A program made the translations under genes and the position numbers. The notes beneath the pieces are model-generated. The model was given only the letters and a program-made list of their open reading frames with translations. It searched no databases and was not told where the DNA came from. This document shows positions 6,515-14,600 of a stretch of DNA of 16,951 nt, piece after piece. Each line of letters begins with the position of its first letter. Positions within the stretch are counted from its first letter, which is position 1. This DNA comes from an uncultured Collinsella sp. (lineage in GTDB: Bacteria > Actinomycetota > Coriobacteriia > Coriobacteriales > Coriobacteriaceae), in NCBI GenBank assembly GCA_902470915.1, contig CABRIB010000042.1, positions 1 to 16,951 of the forward strand. The letters are read 5' to 3'.

Positions 6515-7105
6515 ATGTCTGAACAGTCGCAGCATATCCATTTTGAGAACACGAATAGGTGGAGCACCAAACAGCTCGTTACCATGGCGTTGATGTGCGC
6601 CTTGGGCGCCCTGTTTATGTACGTGCAGCTGCCTATCCTTCCTTCGGCGCCGTTTTTGACGTATGACCCGTCGCTGGTACCGGCGATGGTGTGCGGGTTT
6701 GCGTATGGTCCTGGCGCCGGCACTGCTGTTGCCGCTATGGCGATCGTTATCCATGCGCTCACCACGGGTGACTGGGTCGGCGCGCTTATGAACCTGGTTG
6801 CCACGCTGGGCTACATTCTGCCCGCGGCTATCGTCTACCAGAAGATGCATACCTATAAGGGTGCCGTGATTGGCCTGGTGCTCGGCGTCATTGCCGCTAC
6901 AGCGCTGTCTATGGTCGCAAACCTTACCATTGGCGTATGGTTCTGGTATGGCTCGGTCGATGTGATCGCCCCGCTCATGATTCCCGCCGTCCTGCCGTTC
7001 AACCTTATCAAGACCGTGCTTAACTCGGTGTTGACGCTGGTGGTGTATAAAGCAGTCTCCAACCTCATCACGCCTAAAAAGGACCAGGTCAAAGACCGCG
7101 CATGA
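6515..7105 (+). CDS. ribU: ECF transporter riboflavin-binding S component RibU
   Basis: 196 aa membrane protein that binds riboflavin outside and delivers it through the ECF module. About six hydrophobic segments (near 21-38, 54-74, 75-92, 96-110, 117-141, 150-183). Two RibU signatures are visible: FLTYDPSLVPAMVCGFAYGP (47-66) and PFNLIKTVLNSVLTLVVYK (161-179). The start is set at the ATG at 6515 because an almost perfect anti-SD match, AGGTGATC, ends 2 bases before it. An in-frame ATG at 6494 is part of the riboswitch's conserved GGATGAAAGA block and is rejected. The stop overlaps the ATPase start (ATGA at 7102-7105), showing translational coupling. The FMN riboswitch in front agrees with the riboflavin assignment. 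Confidence 0.95.
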   Translation: MSEQSQHIHFENTNRWSTKQLVTMALMCALGALFMYVQLPILPSAPFLTYDPSLVPAMVCGFAYGPGAGTAVAAMAIVIHALTTGDWVGALMNLVATLGYILPAAIVYQKMHTYKGAVIGLVLGVIAATALSMVANLTIGVWFWYGSVDVIAPLMIPAVLPFNLIKTVLNSVLTLVVYKAVSNLITPKKDQVKDRA

Positions 7106-9006
7106 TTGAGTGTCGGGGCGTTTCCTTTAGCTATGACGGTGCCGTGTCGGCACTCGACGGTGTCGATCTGAACATCGAGGACGGGGAGTTTTTCTGCATC
7201 CTCGGTGGCAATGGGTCGGGCAAGTCGACGTTTGCCAAGCATCTGAATGCACTGTTGCAGCCCGATGCGGGCACGGTACGCATCAACGGCATGGATGCGT
7301 CCGACCCCGAGCTGGTCTACGACATTCGTTCGACCGCGGGCATGGTGTTCCAGAATCCCGATGATCAGCTGGTGGCAACGCTTGTCGAAGATGACGTTGC
7401 GTTCGGTCCCGAAAACCTTGGCGTGCCATCGGCACAAATTGCGCAGCGCGTACGCGAGGCGCTGAAGGGCGTGGGCCTGGTGGGCTTTGAGCGCCACGAG
7501 ACCCATGCGCTTTCGGGTGGCCAAAAGCAACGCGTGGCGCTTGCCGGCGTGCTTGCCATGGAACCGCGCGTTCTCATTTTGGACGAGGCTTCCTCGATGC
7601 TCGATCCGCGTGGACGTAAGGGCCTCATGAAGGCTTGCCGCGCGTTGCACGCTCGCGGTATGACCATCGTGATGATTACGCACTTTATGGAAGAAGCCGC
7701 CGAGGCCGATCGTGTCGCGGTGTTTCGGGCGGGGCACGTTGCCATGCTCGGTACGCCCGAGGAAATTTTGACGCGGGCGGATGAGCTTGCGCAGCTCAAC
7801 CTGGATATGCCGGAGTCGTGTCGTCTGGGCATGGCGCTTCGTACGAAGGGCGTGCCTGTTCATGCGCAGGTGCGCGAGGTGGATATGGTCGCTGAGATTG
7901 CGCAGGCTTATGCCGAGCGAAGTGGGGCAGACACCGCGGGACAGTCTTCCGCATCCCAGTTGGAAATCGCTGACGGCACTGTTCCGGTAGACAACGAGGA
8001 CAACGCGTCGGAGCCCGTCATCGAACTATCCCATGTTTCGTACAGTTATTCGCTCAGTCCGCGCGAGCGCCACCGCTGGCACAAGCGCTCGGCCACTGCG
8101 GGCAAATCGAACAAACAAGCCCTTTGGGGAAACGACCCCAGCAGCCCGTGGGCGCTGCGCGATGTATCGCTGACGGTGCGTCGCGGCGAGTTCCTGGGCT
8201 TGGCAGGTCATACCGGTTCGGGTAAGTCGACGCTGGTCCAGCATCTCAACGGTTTGATTCGCCCCCAGGAGGGATCCGTTCGCGCGCTGGAGCTCGATCT
8301 ATCAAACAAGAAAGACGCCGCCGCGGTTAAGGCCAAGGTCGGCGTGGTGTTTCAATATCCCGAGCGTCAGCTGTTTGCCGAAACCGTGGCACAGGACGTG
8401 GCGTTTGGTCCGCACAACCTTGGCTTGCCGCAAGATGAAGTCGACCGTCGTGTCGAGTCGTCGCTCTCGCGCGTGGGCCTCGACCTTTCCACGGTCGGCG
8501 ACAAGAGTCCCTTTGAGCTTTCGGGCGGTCAGCAACGGCGTGTGGCATTCGCCGGCGTGCTCGCCATGGAGCCCGAAGTCCTGGTGCTCGATGAACCCAT
8601 GGCGGGGCTCGACCCGGCTGCGCGCAGGGATTTCTTAGGGCTCATCGATCGACTCCATCGCGAGGGCCTGACCGTTGTCATGGTTTCGCACAGCATGGAT
8701 GACCTGGCCAATTGCTGCGACCGCATCGTCGTGATGAACGAGGGCGCGGTGTTTGCCGAAGGCACGCCCGCTCAGGTTTTTGCGCATGCGGATGAGCTTA
8801 AATCAATCGGCTTGGGTGTTCCCGCTGCCCAGCGCATGGCGCTGGCGCTTGCGAAGGCAGGCGTGCCGCTGCGCTTTGACGGCCTCTATACGGTTGAGTC
8901 GCTGGCAGACGAGTTGGTGGACCTGCTAATCGGTCGCTCGGGCGGTCCTTCTAACGTCGCGGACATTGCTAATTCCAAGACGGTCGCGCGAGAGGAGGGC
9001 TGCTGA
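7102..9006 (+). CDS. Fused EcfA1-EcfA2 double ATPase of an ECF transporter
   Basis: 634 aa, twice the usual size: two complete ABC ATPase domains in one chain that energise vitamin import. Domain 1: Walker A GGNGSGKST (35-43), Q-loop Q84, signature LSGGQKQR (137-144), Walker B LILDEA (158-163), DEASSMLD D-loop, switch H194. Domain 2: Walker A GHTGSGKST (369-377), Q418, signature LSGGQQRR (473-480), Walker B VLDEPMAGLD (495-504), switch H530. DEASSMLD is the style of EcfA1 and DEPMAGLD that of EcfA2, so the fusion keeps the normal heterodimer. A polar linker (about 272-305) joins them, and domain 2 carries a charged insert (about 318-350) in its A-loop region. Starts by ATGA overlap with ribU; its stop overlaps the ecfT ATG by one base. 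Whether it also serves other S components elsewhere is unknown. Confidence 0.93.
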   Translation: MIECRGVSFSYDGAVSALDGVDLNIEDGEFFCILGGNGSGKSTFAKHLNALLQPDAGTVRINGMDASDPELVYDIRSTAGMVFQNPDDQLVATLVEDDVAFGPENLGVPSAQIAQRVREALKGVGLVGFERHETHALSGGQKQRVALAGVLAMEPRVLILDEASSMLDPRGRKGLMKACRALHARGMTIVMITHFMEEAAEADRVAVFRAGHVAMLGTPEEILTRADELAQLNLDMPESCRLGMALRTKGVPVHAQVREVDMVAEIAQAYAERSGADTAGQSSASQLEIADGTVPVDNEDNASEPVIELSHVSYSYSLSPRERHRWHKRSATAGKSNKQALWGNDPSSPWALRDVSLTVRRGEFLGLAGHTGSGKSTLVQHLNGLIRPQEGSVRALELDLSNKKDAAAVKAKVGVVFQYPERQLFAETVAQDVAFGPHNLGLPQDEVDRRVESSLSRVGLDLSTVGDKSPFELSGGQQRRVAFAGVLAMEPEVLVLDEPMAGLDPAARRDFLGLIDRLHREGLTVVMVSHSMDDLANCCDRIVVMNEGAVFAEGTPAQVFAHADELKSIGLGVPAAQRMALALAKAGVPLRFDGLYTVESLADELVDLLIGRSGGPSNVADIANSKTVAREEGC

Positions 9007-9806
9007 TGGAGGCGTTTTCGTTTGGCAGTTACTATCCCGGCGATAGTGCAATCCACCGCCTGGACCCGCGAACCAAGTTGCTCTTGGGCTTTGTGTTTCT
9101 GATCACGACGCTCACGGTCAGTGGCTTCCGCGGACTGGTCCCGGTCGCAATTTTCGTTGTGCTGACCTATGCCGTGTCTCGGGTGCCGGTTCGTCGCGTT
9201 CTGTCGTCGATGGCGCCGCTGCTGGCAATCGTCGTCGTGGTCGCGGTGCTCAACTTGTTTACCGATCAGAGTGGGCGCATCTTGTGGCAGCTCGGCTTTC
9301 TGCAGATAAGCGAGGGCTCGCTGCGTTCTGCGGCGTTTATGGCGTGCCGCCTGACCCTGATGATGGCCGGCATGAGCGCCATTACGCTCACCACCCCCAC
9401 GCTCGACCTCACCGCGGGCTTTGAGCGTCTGCTCGCACCGTTTGCGCGCGTGGGGCTTCCGGCGCATGAGCTCGGCATGATCATGGGTATCGCGTTGCGC
9501 TTTATGCCGCAGTTCGCTACCGAGATGAAGCAGACGGCCGATGCGCAGGCGAGCCGCGGTGCGCGCGTGACGGGAGGTCCGCTCGGCGGCGTGCGTATGC
9601 TCGGCAGTGTGGCGATTCCGCTGTTCACGGGCGTGTTCCGCCATGCCGAGACACTGTCTGCCGCCATGGATGCACGCTGCTATCACGGCGAGCAGGGCCG
9701 CACGCGCCTGCATGCGCTTGCATTTGGCCGCGGCGATGCGTTGGCGGCGGTGGTGACGGCGTTGCTGCTCATCTGCGTCATCGTCATCAATCTTCAACTT
9801 GTTTAG
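9006..9806 (+). CDS. ecfT: ECF transporter transmembrane component EcfT
   Basis: 266 aa integral membrane scaffold linking the ATPases to RibU. Hydrophobic segments near 24-40, 43-60, 69-86, 108-130 and 245-264. The two cytoplasmic coupling-helix motifs are seen as ADAQASRGAR (178-187, with R184) and AMDARCYHG (220-228, with R224); these arginines dock into the ATPases in known ECF structures. The ATG overlaps the previous stop (TGATG at 9004-9008) and a strong AGAGGAGGG ribosome site lies within the end of the ATPase gene. Only 30 bases and no terminator separate it from the next gene, so the operon probably continues. Confidence 0.93.
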   Translation: MEAFSFGSYYPGDSAIHRLDPRTKLLLGFVFLITTLTVSGFRGLVPVAIFVVLTYAVSRVPVRRVLSSMAPLLAIVVVVAVLNLFTDQSGRILWQLGFLQISEGSLRSAAFMACRLTLMMAGMSAITLTTPTLDLTAGFERLLAPFARVGLPAHELGMIMGIALRFMPQFATEMKQTADAQASRGARVTGGPLGGVRMLGSVAIPLFTGVFRHAETLSAAMDARCYHGEQGRTRLHALAFGRGDALAAVVTALLLICVIVINLQLV

Positions 9807-9836
9807 GCGCGATTCGAGCGCAAGAAAGGGGTCCCT

Positions 9837-10283
9837 ATGACCGACAACGACCGCACGGCTCAGCTTGAGCGCGCCTGTTCGTATCTCAGGCGCATTCCGG
9901 CGTGGTATCTGGCCACGACCGATGTAGCCGACGGGTATCAGCCTCGCGTGAGGCCGTTTTCGTTTGCCATGGTCGATGACGGTAAGTTGTGGTTTTGCAC
10001 GTCGCGCGATAAGGATGTGTGGGCGGAGCTGAGTGCGAATCCCAAGTTTGAAGTATCGGGCTGGAAGCCGGGGGAATGTTGGATCGTGTTGACCGGCGAA
10101 GCCGCACTTGAGGACGACGCAGCTGCGAGCGACAAGGTGCGTCAAGCGGGTTTTAAGCACATGGTGGGCATTGGCGAGCAACACGATAGTGCCAACGACG
10201 GCCGCCTTGCGTTTTTCTCGGTCCGCAATATCGTCGCCCGCTTCTGTGATATCGACGGCAGCGAGGAGCGCCTGGAGCTCTAG
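9837..10283 (+). CDS. Pyridoxamine 5'-phosphate oxidase family (FMN-binding split barrel) protein, copy 1
   Basis: 148 aa, the size of small flavin-binding split-barrel proteins. Recognisable family pattern: IPAWYLATTD (20-29), QPRVRPFSFAMVDDGKLWFC (35-54), TSRDKDVWAELSANPKFEVS (55-74), WIVLTGEAAL (82-91) and a C-terminal RLAFFSVRN strand. Members usually bind FMN or F420 and act as small oxidoreductases or flavin carriers; the substrate cannot be told. Starts at ATG 9837 after AAGAAAGGGG. It lies 30 bases after ecfT with no terminator, so it likely shares the FMN-controlled transcript, which favours FMN as the ligand (inference). The next gene is a diverged tandem copy. Confidence 0.85.
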   Translation: MTDNDRTAQLERACSYLRRIPAWYLATTDVADGYQPRVRPFSFAMVDDGKLWFCTSRDKDVWAELSANPKFEVSGWKPGECWIVLTGEAALEDDAAASDKVRQAGFKHMVGIGEQHDSANDGRLAFFSVRNIVARFCDIDGSEERLEL

Positions 10284-10327
10284 CTCACACAAACCAGGCT
10301 CTCAAACTGGCTAGTACAGGAGGAAAC

Positions 10328-10738
10328 GTGGACGGATTGAATACGGTTTTGGAGTATCTGACGTCGGTGCCGGCGTGGTACTTGGCGACGAGCGTGGACG
10401 GGCAGCCACATGTACGTCCGTTCTCGTTTGCACAGATTCAGGACGGTAAGCTGTGGTTTGTGACGGCGCGCACCAAAGACGTGTGGCAAGAGCTGCTGCA
10501 AAATCAGCGCTTTGAGGCCACGAGTTGGTGGCCGGGCCATGGCTGGCTCATCTTGCGCGGGCGTGCCGGCTTGGATGACCGGGCCTTAGACGAAATGCGC
10601 GAAGCCGGGTGGAAGCATCTAGAGCGCCTGGGCGAGCACTATGAGGGGCCTAACGACCCCACGCTCGTCTTCTTTAGCGTCGAGGATCCCGAGGCTTTTA
10701 TCTGCAATCACGACGAATGGGTGCCGGTCGAGCTCTAG
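10328..10738 (+). CDS. Pyridoxamine 5'-phosphate oxidase family (FMN-binding split barrel) protein, copy 2
   Basis: 136 aa, beginning with a GTG codon that follows a strong ACAGGAGG ribosome site by about 5 bases. It aligns along its length with the previous gene: VPAWYLATSVDGQPHVRPFS, DGKLWFVTARTKDVWQELLQ, WWPGHGWLILRGRAGLDD and GPNDPTLVFFSVEDPEA have direct counterparts. Copy 2 is shorter at the N-terminus and lacks one residue after the first strand. The similarity (roughly half the residues by eye) points to an old tandem duplication rather than a recent one. Substrate unknown; the operon context suggests FMN. A long hairpin follows 36 bases after the stop and probably ends the transcript. 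Confidence 0.85.
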   Translation: MDGLNTVLEYLTSVPAWYLATSVDGQPHVRPFSFAQIQDGKLWFVTARTKDVWQELLQNQRFEATSWWPGHGWLILRGRAGLDDRALDEMREAGWKHLERLGEHYEGPNDPTLVFFSVEDPEAFICNHDEWVPVEL

Positions 10739-10773
10739 CCAGCTGGCTCATCCTAACAACTTGGTTTTCGCAT

Positions 10774-10836
10774 GGGCGGGCCCCGTATTGCCCGGCGCCG
10801 TTAGGAGCGCCGGTCAATACGGGGCCCGCTCCATTT
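10774..10836 (+). terminator. Very long hairpin closing the flavin operon
   Basis: Arms 10776-10790 and 10815-10829 pair perfectly over 15 bp; after one C/T mismatch another 7 bp pair (10792-10798 with 10807-10813) around an 8-base loop. Only a short T stretch (CCATTTGT) follows, so it resembles the other oversized palindromes of this window as much as a classical terminator. Confidence 0.65.
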
Positions 10837-10872
10837 GTCAATTCCTTCAAGCGAATGTGTCGGGAATGTTTC

Positions 10873-10911
10873 AATGCATGAATATGTAAACCATTTACGT
10901 GTTAATGCATC
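10873..10911 (+). promoter_or_regulatory. Probable ArgR operator (two ARG-box-like sites) of the arg operon
   Basis: Two 18-base sites, AATGCATGAATATGTAAA (10873-10890) and TTTACGTGTTAATGCATC (10894-10911), are separated by CCA. They are inverted copies of each other at 14 of 18 positions, and the first fits the general ARG-box form TGNAT-N4-ATNNA. Paired 18-bp boxes 3 bp apart (21 bp centre to centre) are the known arrangement for ArgR hexamer binding. They lie 85 bases before argC. A weak promoter, TTGGTG (10914-10919) with CATAAC (10939-10944), sits just downstream. The ArgR assignment is inference; argR itself is not in the window. Confidence 0.65.
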
Positions 10912-10995
10912 TTTTGGTGCTAAAGTTTCAACCCACTTCATAACGACCGCTGCGAAATGCGCATCGGTGCATAAATCGCAGACAAGGAGTCTGAT

Positions 10996-12066
10996 ATGTC
11001 TTTGAAGGTTGGAATCGTCGGCGCGGCTGGATATGCCGGAGCCGAGCTCATTCGCCTCGTGCTCGGTCATCCCGAGTTTGAACTTGTCGCCATTACGTCC
11101 AACGCCGATGCCGGCCAGCCGTTGTCCGCGGTGTATCCGAGCTTTGCTGGCGTGAGCGATCTGGTTTTCACCACGCATGACGCCCCCGAGCTTAAATCCT
11201 GCGACGCCGTCTTCTTGGCCGTGCCGCATACCGCGGCCATGGCTCAGGTGCCCGCCCTGCTTGCCGCGGGAGTCTCCTGCATTGACCTCTCGGCCGACTA
11301 TCGCCTGAGCGATCCGGCCACCTTTGAGGCCTGGTATGCCGCCAAGCACACGAGCCCCGAGTTGCTCAAGACCCGCGCCTTCGGTCTGCCCGAGCTGTTC
11401 TCCCAGGATTTGGAGACCGCTGCATCCGATCATGCCGACGGCAAACCCGTGCTGGTTGCCTGCGCCGGCTGCTATCCCACCGCAACGAGCCTTGCTGCCG
11501 CTCCTGCCGTGCGTGCGGGCTGGGTGGCCGAGAACGGTCCCGTGATTGTCGATGCCATCAGCGGTGTGACGGGTGCCGGCAAGTCCTGCAACGCTCGTAC
11601 GCATTTTTGCAGCGCCGACGAGAATTTGGAGGCCTACGGCGTGGGCAAGCATCGCCACACGCCCGAGATTGAGCAAATCCTTGGCCTGACCGATCGCGTC
11701 GTCTTCACCCCGCATCTGGCACCGCTCAAGCGCGGCCTGCTCTCCACGGTGACGCTGCCGCTCACGCCGCAGGCCATCGACTCCCTGGCTCTTGAGGATG
11801 TCGTCGACTATTACAAGCAGTTTTACGCTGGACGCACCTTTGTGCGCGTGCTCGATGCCGGCCAGCAGCCCAAGACGGCTTCGGTCGTCGGCACCAACGC
11901 CGCCCAGATTGGCCTTGCGTTCAACAAGCGCGCGGGCGTGCTGGTGGCGACGGGCGCCATCGACAATCTGTGCAAGGGCGCTGCGGGCCAAGCGGTCCAG
12001 TGCGCCAATATCGTCTTTGGCTTTGACGAGCGACGAGGCTTGCCCACAGTGGCGTGCCCGGTGTAG
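10996..12066 (+). CDS. argC: N-acetyl-gamma-glutamyl-phosphate reductase
   Basis: 356 aa. Third step of arginine synthesis: NADPH-dependent reduction of N-acetylglutamyl phosphate to the semialdehyde. The N-terminal Rossmann motif is VGIVGAAGYAGAELIRL (5-21), the catalytic cysteine is C159 in CAGCYPTA (156-163), and the catalytic histidine region is GVGKHRHTPEIEQ (215-227). The C-terminal NLCKGAAGQAVQ stretch is typical of ArgC. The ATG at 10996 follows ACAAGGAGTCTGAT. A leader hairpin (10950-10955 with 10976-10981) ends just before the ribosome site. First gene of an argCJBD cluster behind a probable ArgR operator. Confidence 0.97.
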   Translation: MSLKVGIVGAAGYAGAELIRLVLGHPEFELVAITSNADAGQPLSAVYPSFAGVSDLVFTTHDAPELKSCDAVFLAVPHTAAMAQVPALLAAGVSCIDLSADYRLSDPATFEAWYAAKHTSPELLKTRAFGLPELFSQDLETAASDHADGKPVLVACAGCYPTATSLAAAPAVRAGWVAENGPVIVDAISGVTGAGKSCNARTHFCSADENLEAYGVGKHRHTPEIEQILGLTDRVVFTPHLAPLKRGLLSTVTLPLTPQAIDSLALEDVVDYYKQFYAGRTFVRVLDAGQQPKTASVVGTNAAQIGLAFNKRAGVLVATGAIDNLCKGAAGQAVQCANIVFGFDERRGLPTVACPV

Positions 12067-12200
12067 CACATTCGATTGTTAACGATTTGGTAGTCGGGCA
12101 TCGAGTGGGGCGCCACTCTTAAGCTGGTCTCATGATCACGACTGGCATGGCGCACCAACCGATGTCCGTTTTTTGTTTGACATAAGGAGTCATAAAGACG

Positions 12201-13469
12201 ATGAATACCGAGCTGTTTGATATCAAGATTCGCGCCGTCGAGGGTGGCGTTACGGCAGCGGCCGGCTTTAAGGCCGCAGGCATCCATGCGGGATTTCGGA
12301 AGAACCCCGAGCGTCTGGATTACGCGCTCGTCGTGCCCGATAAACCCTGTCCCGGCGCTGGAGTGTTTACCACCAATCGCTTTTGCGCGGCGCCCGTGCA
12401 GGTGAGCCGCGCCAACCTGGGCGGTGCCGACAAGGGTTACGGTATCATCGCCGGCGTTTCGGTCAACTCCGGCAATGCCAACGCCGCCACGGGTGAGACC
12501 GGCCTTGCATGTGCGCGCGAGACGTGCAGCATCGCATCGCAGGTCATCGGCTGCGAGCCCCAGCAGATTCTGGTTGCCTCCACGGGTGTGATTGGCCAGA
12601 TTCTGCCGATCGACACGTTTGAGACCGCCATTCCTGCTGCCTACGAGGCACTTTCCGCCCATGGTGGCGCCGATGCCGCTCGCGCCATCATGACGACCGA
12701 CACGCACTCCAAGGAGTACGCCGTGTCCTACGTCAGTGAGGCTGCGGGCCATGCGGGCAACGTCTATTCGGTAGGCGGAATGTGCAAGGGCTCGGGCATG
12801 ATTATGCCCAACATGGCCACCATGATCGCAGTTATCACCACCGATGCCCCCGTCGAGCCTGCGGCACTTCATGCCCTGCTGCTCTCGACCGTCAAGCAGA
12901 CCTTTAACAAGGTAACGGTCGATTCCGACACCTCGACCAACGACACCTGCATCATGCTTGCCTCCGGCGCCGCTGCCGCAGATGCCGAGCCTATCGTCGA
13001 GGGCTCCGATGCCTTCGACGAGTTGGCATTTGCCGTGCACGAGGTGTGCGAGAGCCTGGCGCGCAATATCGCCGCCGATGGCGAGGGCGCATCCAAGCTT
13101 GTTACGGTCAACGTTACCGGCGCCGTGAACGACGAGGAGGCCGATATCGCCGCTCGTGCCGTTGCCAACTCGCCGCTCGTTAAGACCTGCATCGCCGGCC
13201 ACGACTGCAACTGGGGCCGCGTTGCCATGGCGCTTGGCAAGTGCGGCGTGAAGTTTAATCAGGAAGACGTTTCCATCGACATGATGGGCATGCCCGTCTG
13301 TCGCGACGGTCTGACTGTTCCCTTTGACGAGGACGAGGCTCTACGACGTTTCGAGGCGCCCGAGATCGTGATCTCGGCCGACCTGGGCGCAGGCGACGCG
13401 GCAACGACCGTGTGGACCTGCGACCTCACGCATGAGTATATCTCCATCAACGGCGATTACCGTTCCTAG
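12201..13469 (+). CDS. argJ: Bifunctional-type glutamate N-acetyltransferase / ornithine acetyltransferase
   Basis: 422 aa precursor that cleaves itself into two chains. It moves the acetyl group from N-acetylornithine to glutamate, so the pathway recycles acetate. The cleavage site and nucleophile are seen as MIMPNMATMIAVITTDA (200-216), with T207 as the new N-terminal threonine; STGVIG (127-132) supplies the oxyanion hole and CKGSGM (195-200) the conserved lysine. The C-terminus THEYISINGDYRS is typical. Whether it also uses acetyl-CoA (bifunctional form) cannot be read; no argA is in the window. ATG 12201 follows AAGGAG at a somewhat long 11-base spacing. The 134-base gap after argC contains a small 6-bp hairpin (12103-12118) and no clear terminator, so the operon probably continues. 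Confidence 0.96.
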   Translation: MNTELFDIKIRAVEGGVTAAAGFKAAGIHAGFRKNPERLDYALVVPDKPCPGAGVFTTNRFCAAPVQVSRANLGGADKGYGIIAGVSVNSGNANAATGETGLACARETCSIASQVIGCEPQQILVASTGVIGQILPIDTFETAIPAAYEALSAHGGADAARAIMTTDTHSKEYAVSYVSEAAGHAGNVYSVGGMCKGSGMIMPNMATMIAVITTDAPVEPAALHALLLSTVKQTFNKVTVDSDTSTNDTCIMLASGAAAADAEPIVEGSDAFDELAFAVHEVCESLARNIAADGEGASKLVTVNVTGAVNDEEADIAARAVANSPLVKTCIAGHDCNWGRVAMALGKCGVKFNQEDVSIDMMGMPVCRDGLTVPFDEDEALRRFEAPEIVISADLGAGDAATTVWTCDLTHEYISINGDYRS

Positions 13470-13550
13470 ATTCCAGGCACGCTGCGCATCTTGCCGCGAT
13501 TGCCGACAGCGGAGCACGGCGCGATAACGATACGAAAGACGAGGCAGATT

Positions 13551-14531
13551 ATGAAATTCGCACGCGATTGTCGTTCGAGCGAATCCAACGAAGCAACCGC
13601 GCAGCTGCTGTTCGAAGCGCTGCCGTGGATTAAGAACCTGACCGGCAAGACGGTTGTTATCAAATATGGCGGAGCCGCCATGGTTGATGAGCAGCTGCGC
13701 CGCGACGTGATGAGCGACATCGTTTTGCTCAAGATCATCGGTATGCGTCCCGTCATCGTGCACGGCGGCGGCAAGGCTATCAACGAGGCGCTCAGCCACT
13801 ATGACATCCCCGTCGAGTTTAAGAACGGCCAGCGCGTGACCACGCCGGCGACTATGGATATCGTGCGCGAGGTACTGGGCGGCAAGGTCAACCAGGAGTT
13901 GGTTGCTGCCATCAACCACCACGGTAACCTGGCCGTGGGCGTGTCGGGCAGCGATGCCGGCACGCTCATCGCCGAGCCGCTCGACCCCGAGCTCGGTCGT
14001 GTGGGCAAAGTGACGCACGTCAACACCGACTATATCGAGCGCTTACTCGATAGCGAGTACATCCCCGTCATCGCTACCGTCGCGGCGGGGGAGGACGGCG
14101 GTTTCTTCAACATCAACGCCGATACCGCCGCCGGTGCCGTTGCCGCGGCGCTCCACGCGCATAAGGCGATCTTTTTGACCGATGTCGATGGCCTGTACAA
14201 GGACTTTAGCGACAAGGACTCGCTTATCTCCAACCTAACGCTCGACGAGGTTAACGAAATGCTCTACGGCGGCGAGGTCGATAAGGGCATGATTCCCAAG
14301 CTGCGTGCGGCCGTCGATGCGCTTACCGGCGGCGTATTTCGTGCCCACATCATTAACGGTACTACGCCGCATTCGCTGCTCCTGGAGCTGCTGACCGATG
14401 CCGGCGTCGGCACCGTGATCCATTCCACCGAGACGGCTTACGAGTTCGATACGCATCCGCATCCGCTTTCGACGTTTGCTGCGCGTCTGACCGAGAACCT
14501 TGACGAGGTCGAGAAGCTTCAGACGGTCTAG
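13551..14531 (+). CDS. argB: Acetylglutamate kinase
   Basis: 326 aa. Phosphorylates N-acetylglutamate, the usual control point of the pathway. Motifs: KTVVIKYGGAAM (33-44), VIVHGGGKAINEAL region for ATP and substrate binding, VNQELVAAINHHG and the C-terminal GGVFRAHIINGTTPHSLLLELLTD. The N-terminal helix ATAQLLFEALPWIKNLTG (15-32) before the first strand is the feature of arginine-inhibited, hexameric enzymes, so feedback inhibition is likely (inference from family knowledge). A C-terminal extension of about 30 residues (FDTHPHPLSTFAARL and following) makes it longer than usual. The ATG at 13551 is preceded by GACGAGG; a longer frame from a TTG at 13491 lacks family similarity. The gap from argJ is 81 bases. 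Confidence 0.95.
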   Translation: MKFARDCRSSESNEATAQLLFEALPWIKNLTGKTVVIKYGGAAMVDEQLRRDVMSDIVLLKIIGMRPVIVHGGGKAINEALSHYDIPVEFKNGQRVTTPATMDIVREVLGGKVNQELVAAINHHGNLAVGVSGSDAGTLIAEPLDPELGRVGKVTHVNTDYIERLLDSEYIPVIATVAAGEDGGFFNINADTAAGAVAAALHAHKAIFLTDVDGLYKDFSDKDSLISNLTLDEVNEMLYGGEVDKGMIPKLRAAVDALTGGVFRAHIINGTTPHSLLLELLTDAGVGTVIHSTETAYEFDTHPHPLSTFAARLTENLDEVEKLQTV

Positions 14532-14600
14532 CTGACCCGCAGCCGCCCCATTCCTGCACCCATAGGTCTACGCCGTCCAGCGCCCAACGAAAGGCATCCC

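Noticed and set aside
8886..10292. 468-codon minus-strand frame across ecfT and the first split-barrel gene
   Set aside because: It is His/Arg-rich without recognisable domains and lies opposite well-supported genes; shadow frame of high-GC DNA.
10801..12069. 422-codon minus-strand frame opposite argC
   Set aside because: No motifs, ends inside the flavin-operon hairpin, and overlaps the probable ArgR operator; codon-bias shadow.
13491..13550. Longer argB starting at TTG 13491
   Set aside because: The extra 20 residues have no counterpart in acetylglutamate kinases, while ATG 13551 has GAGG at good spacing.
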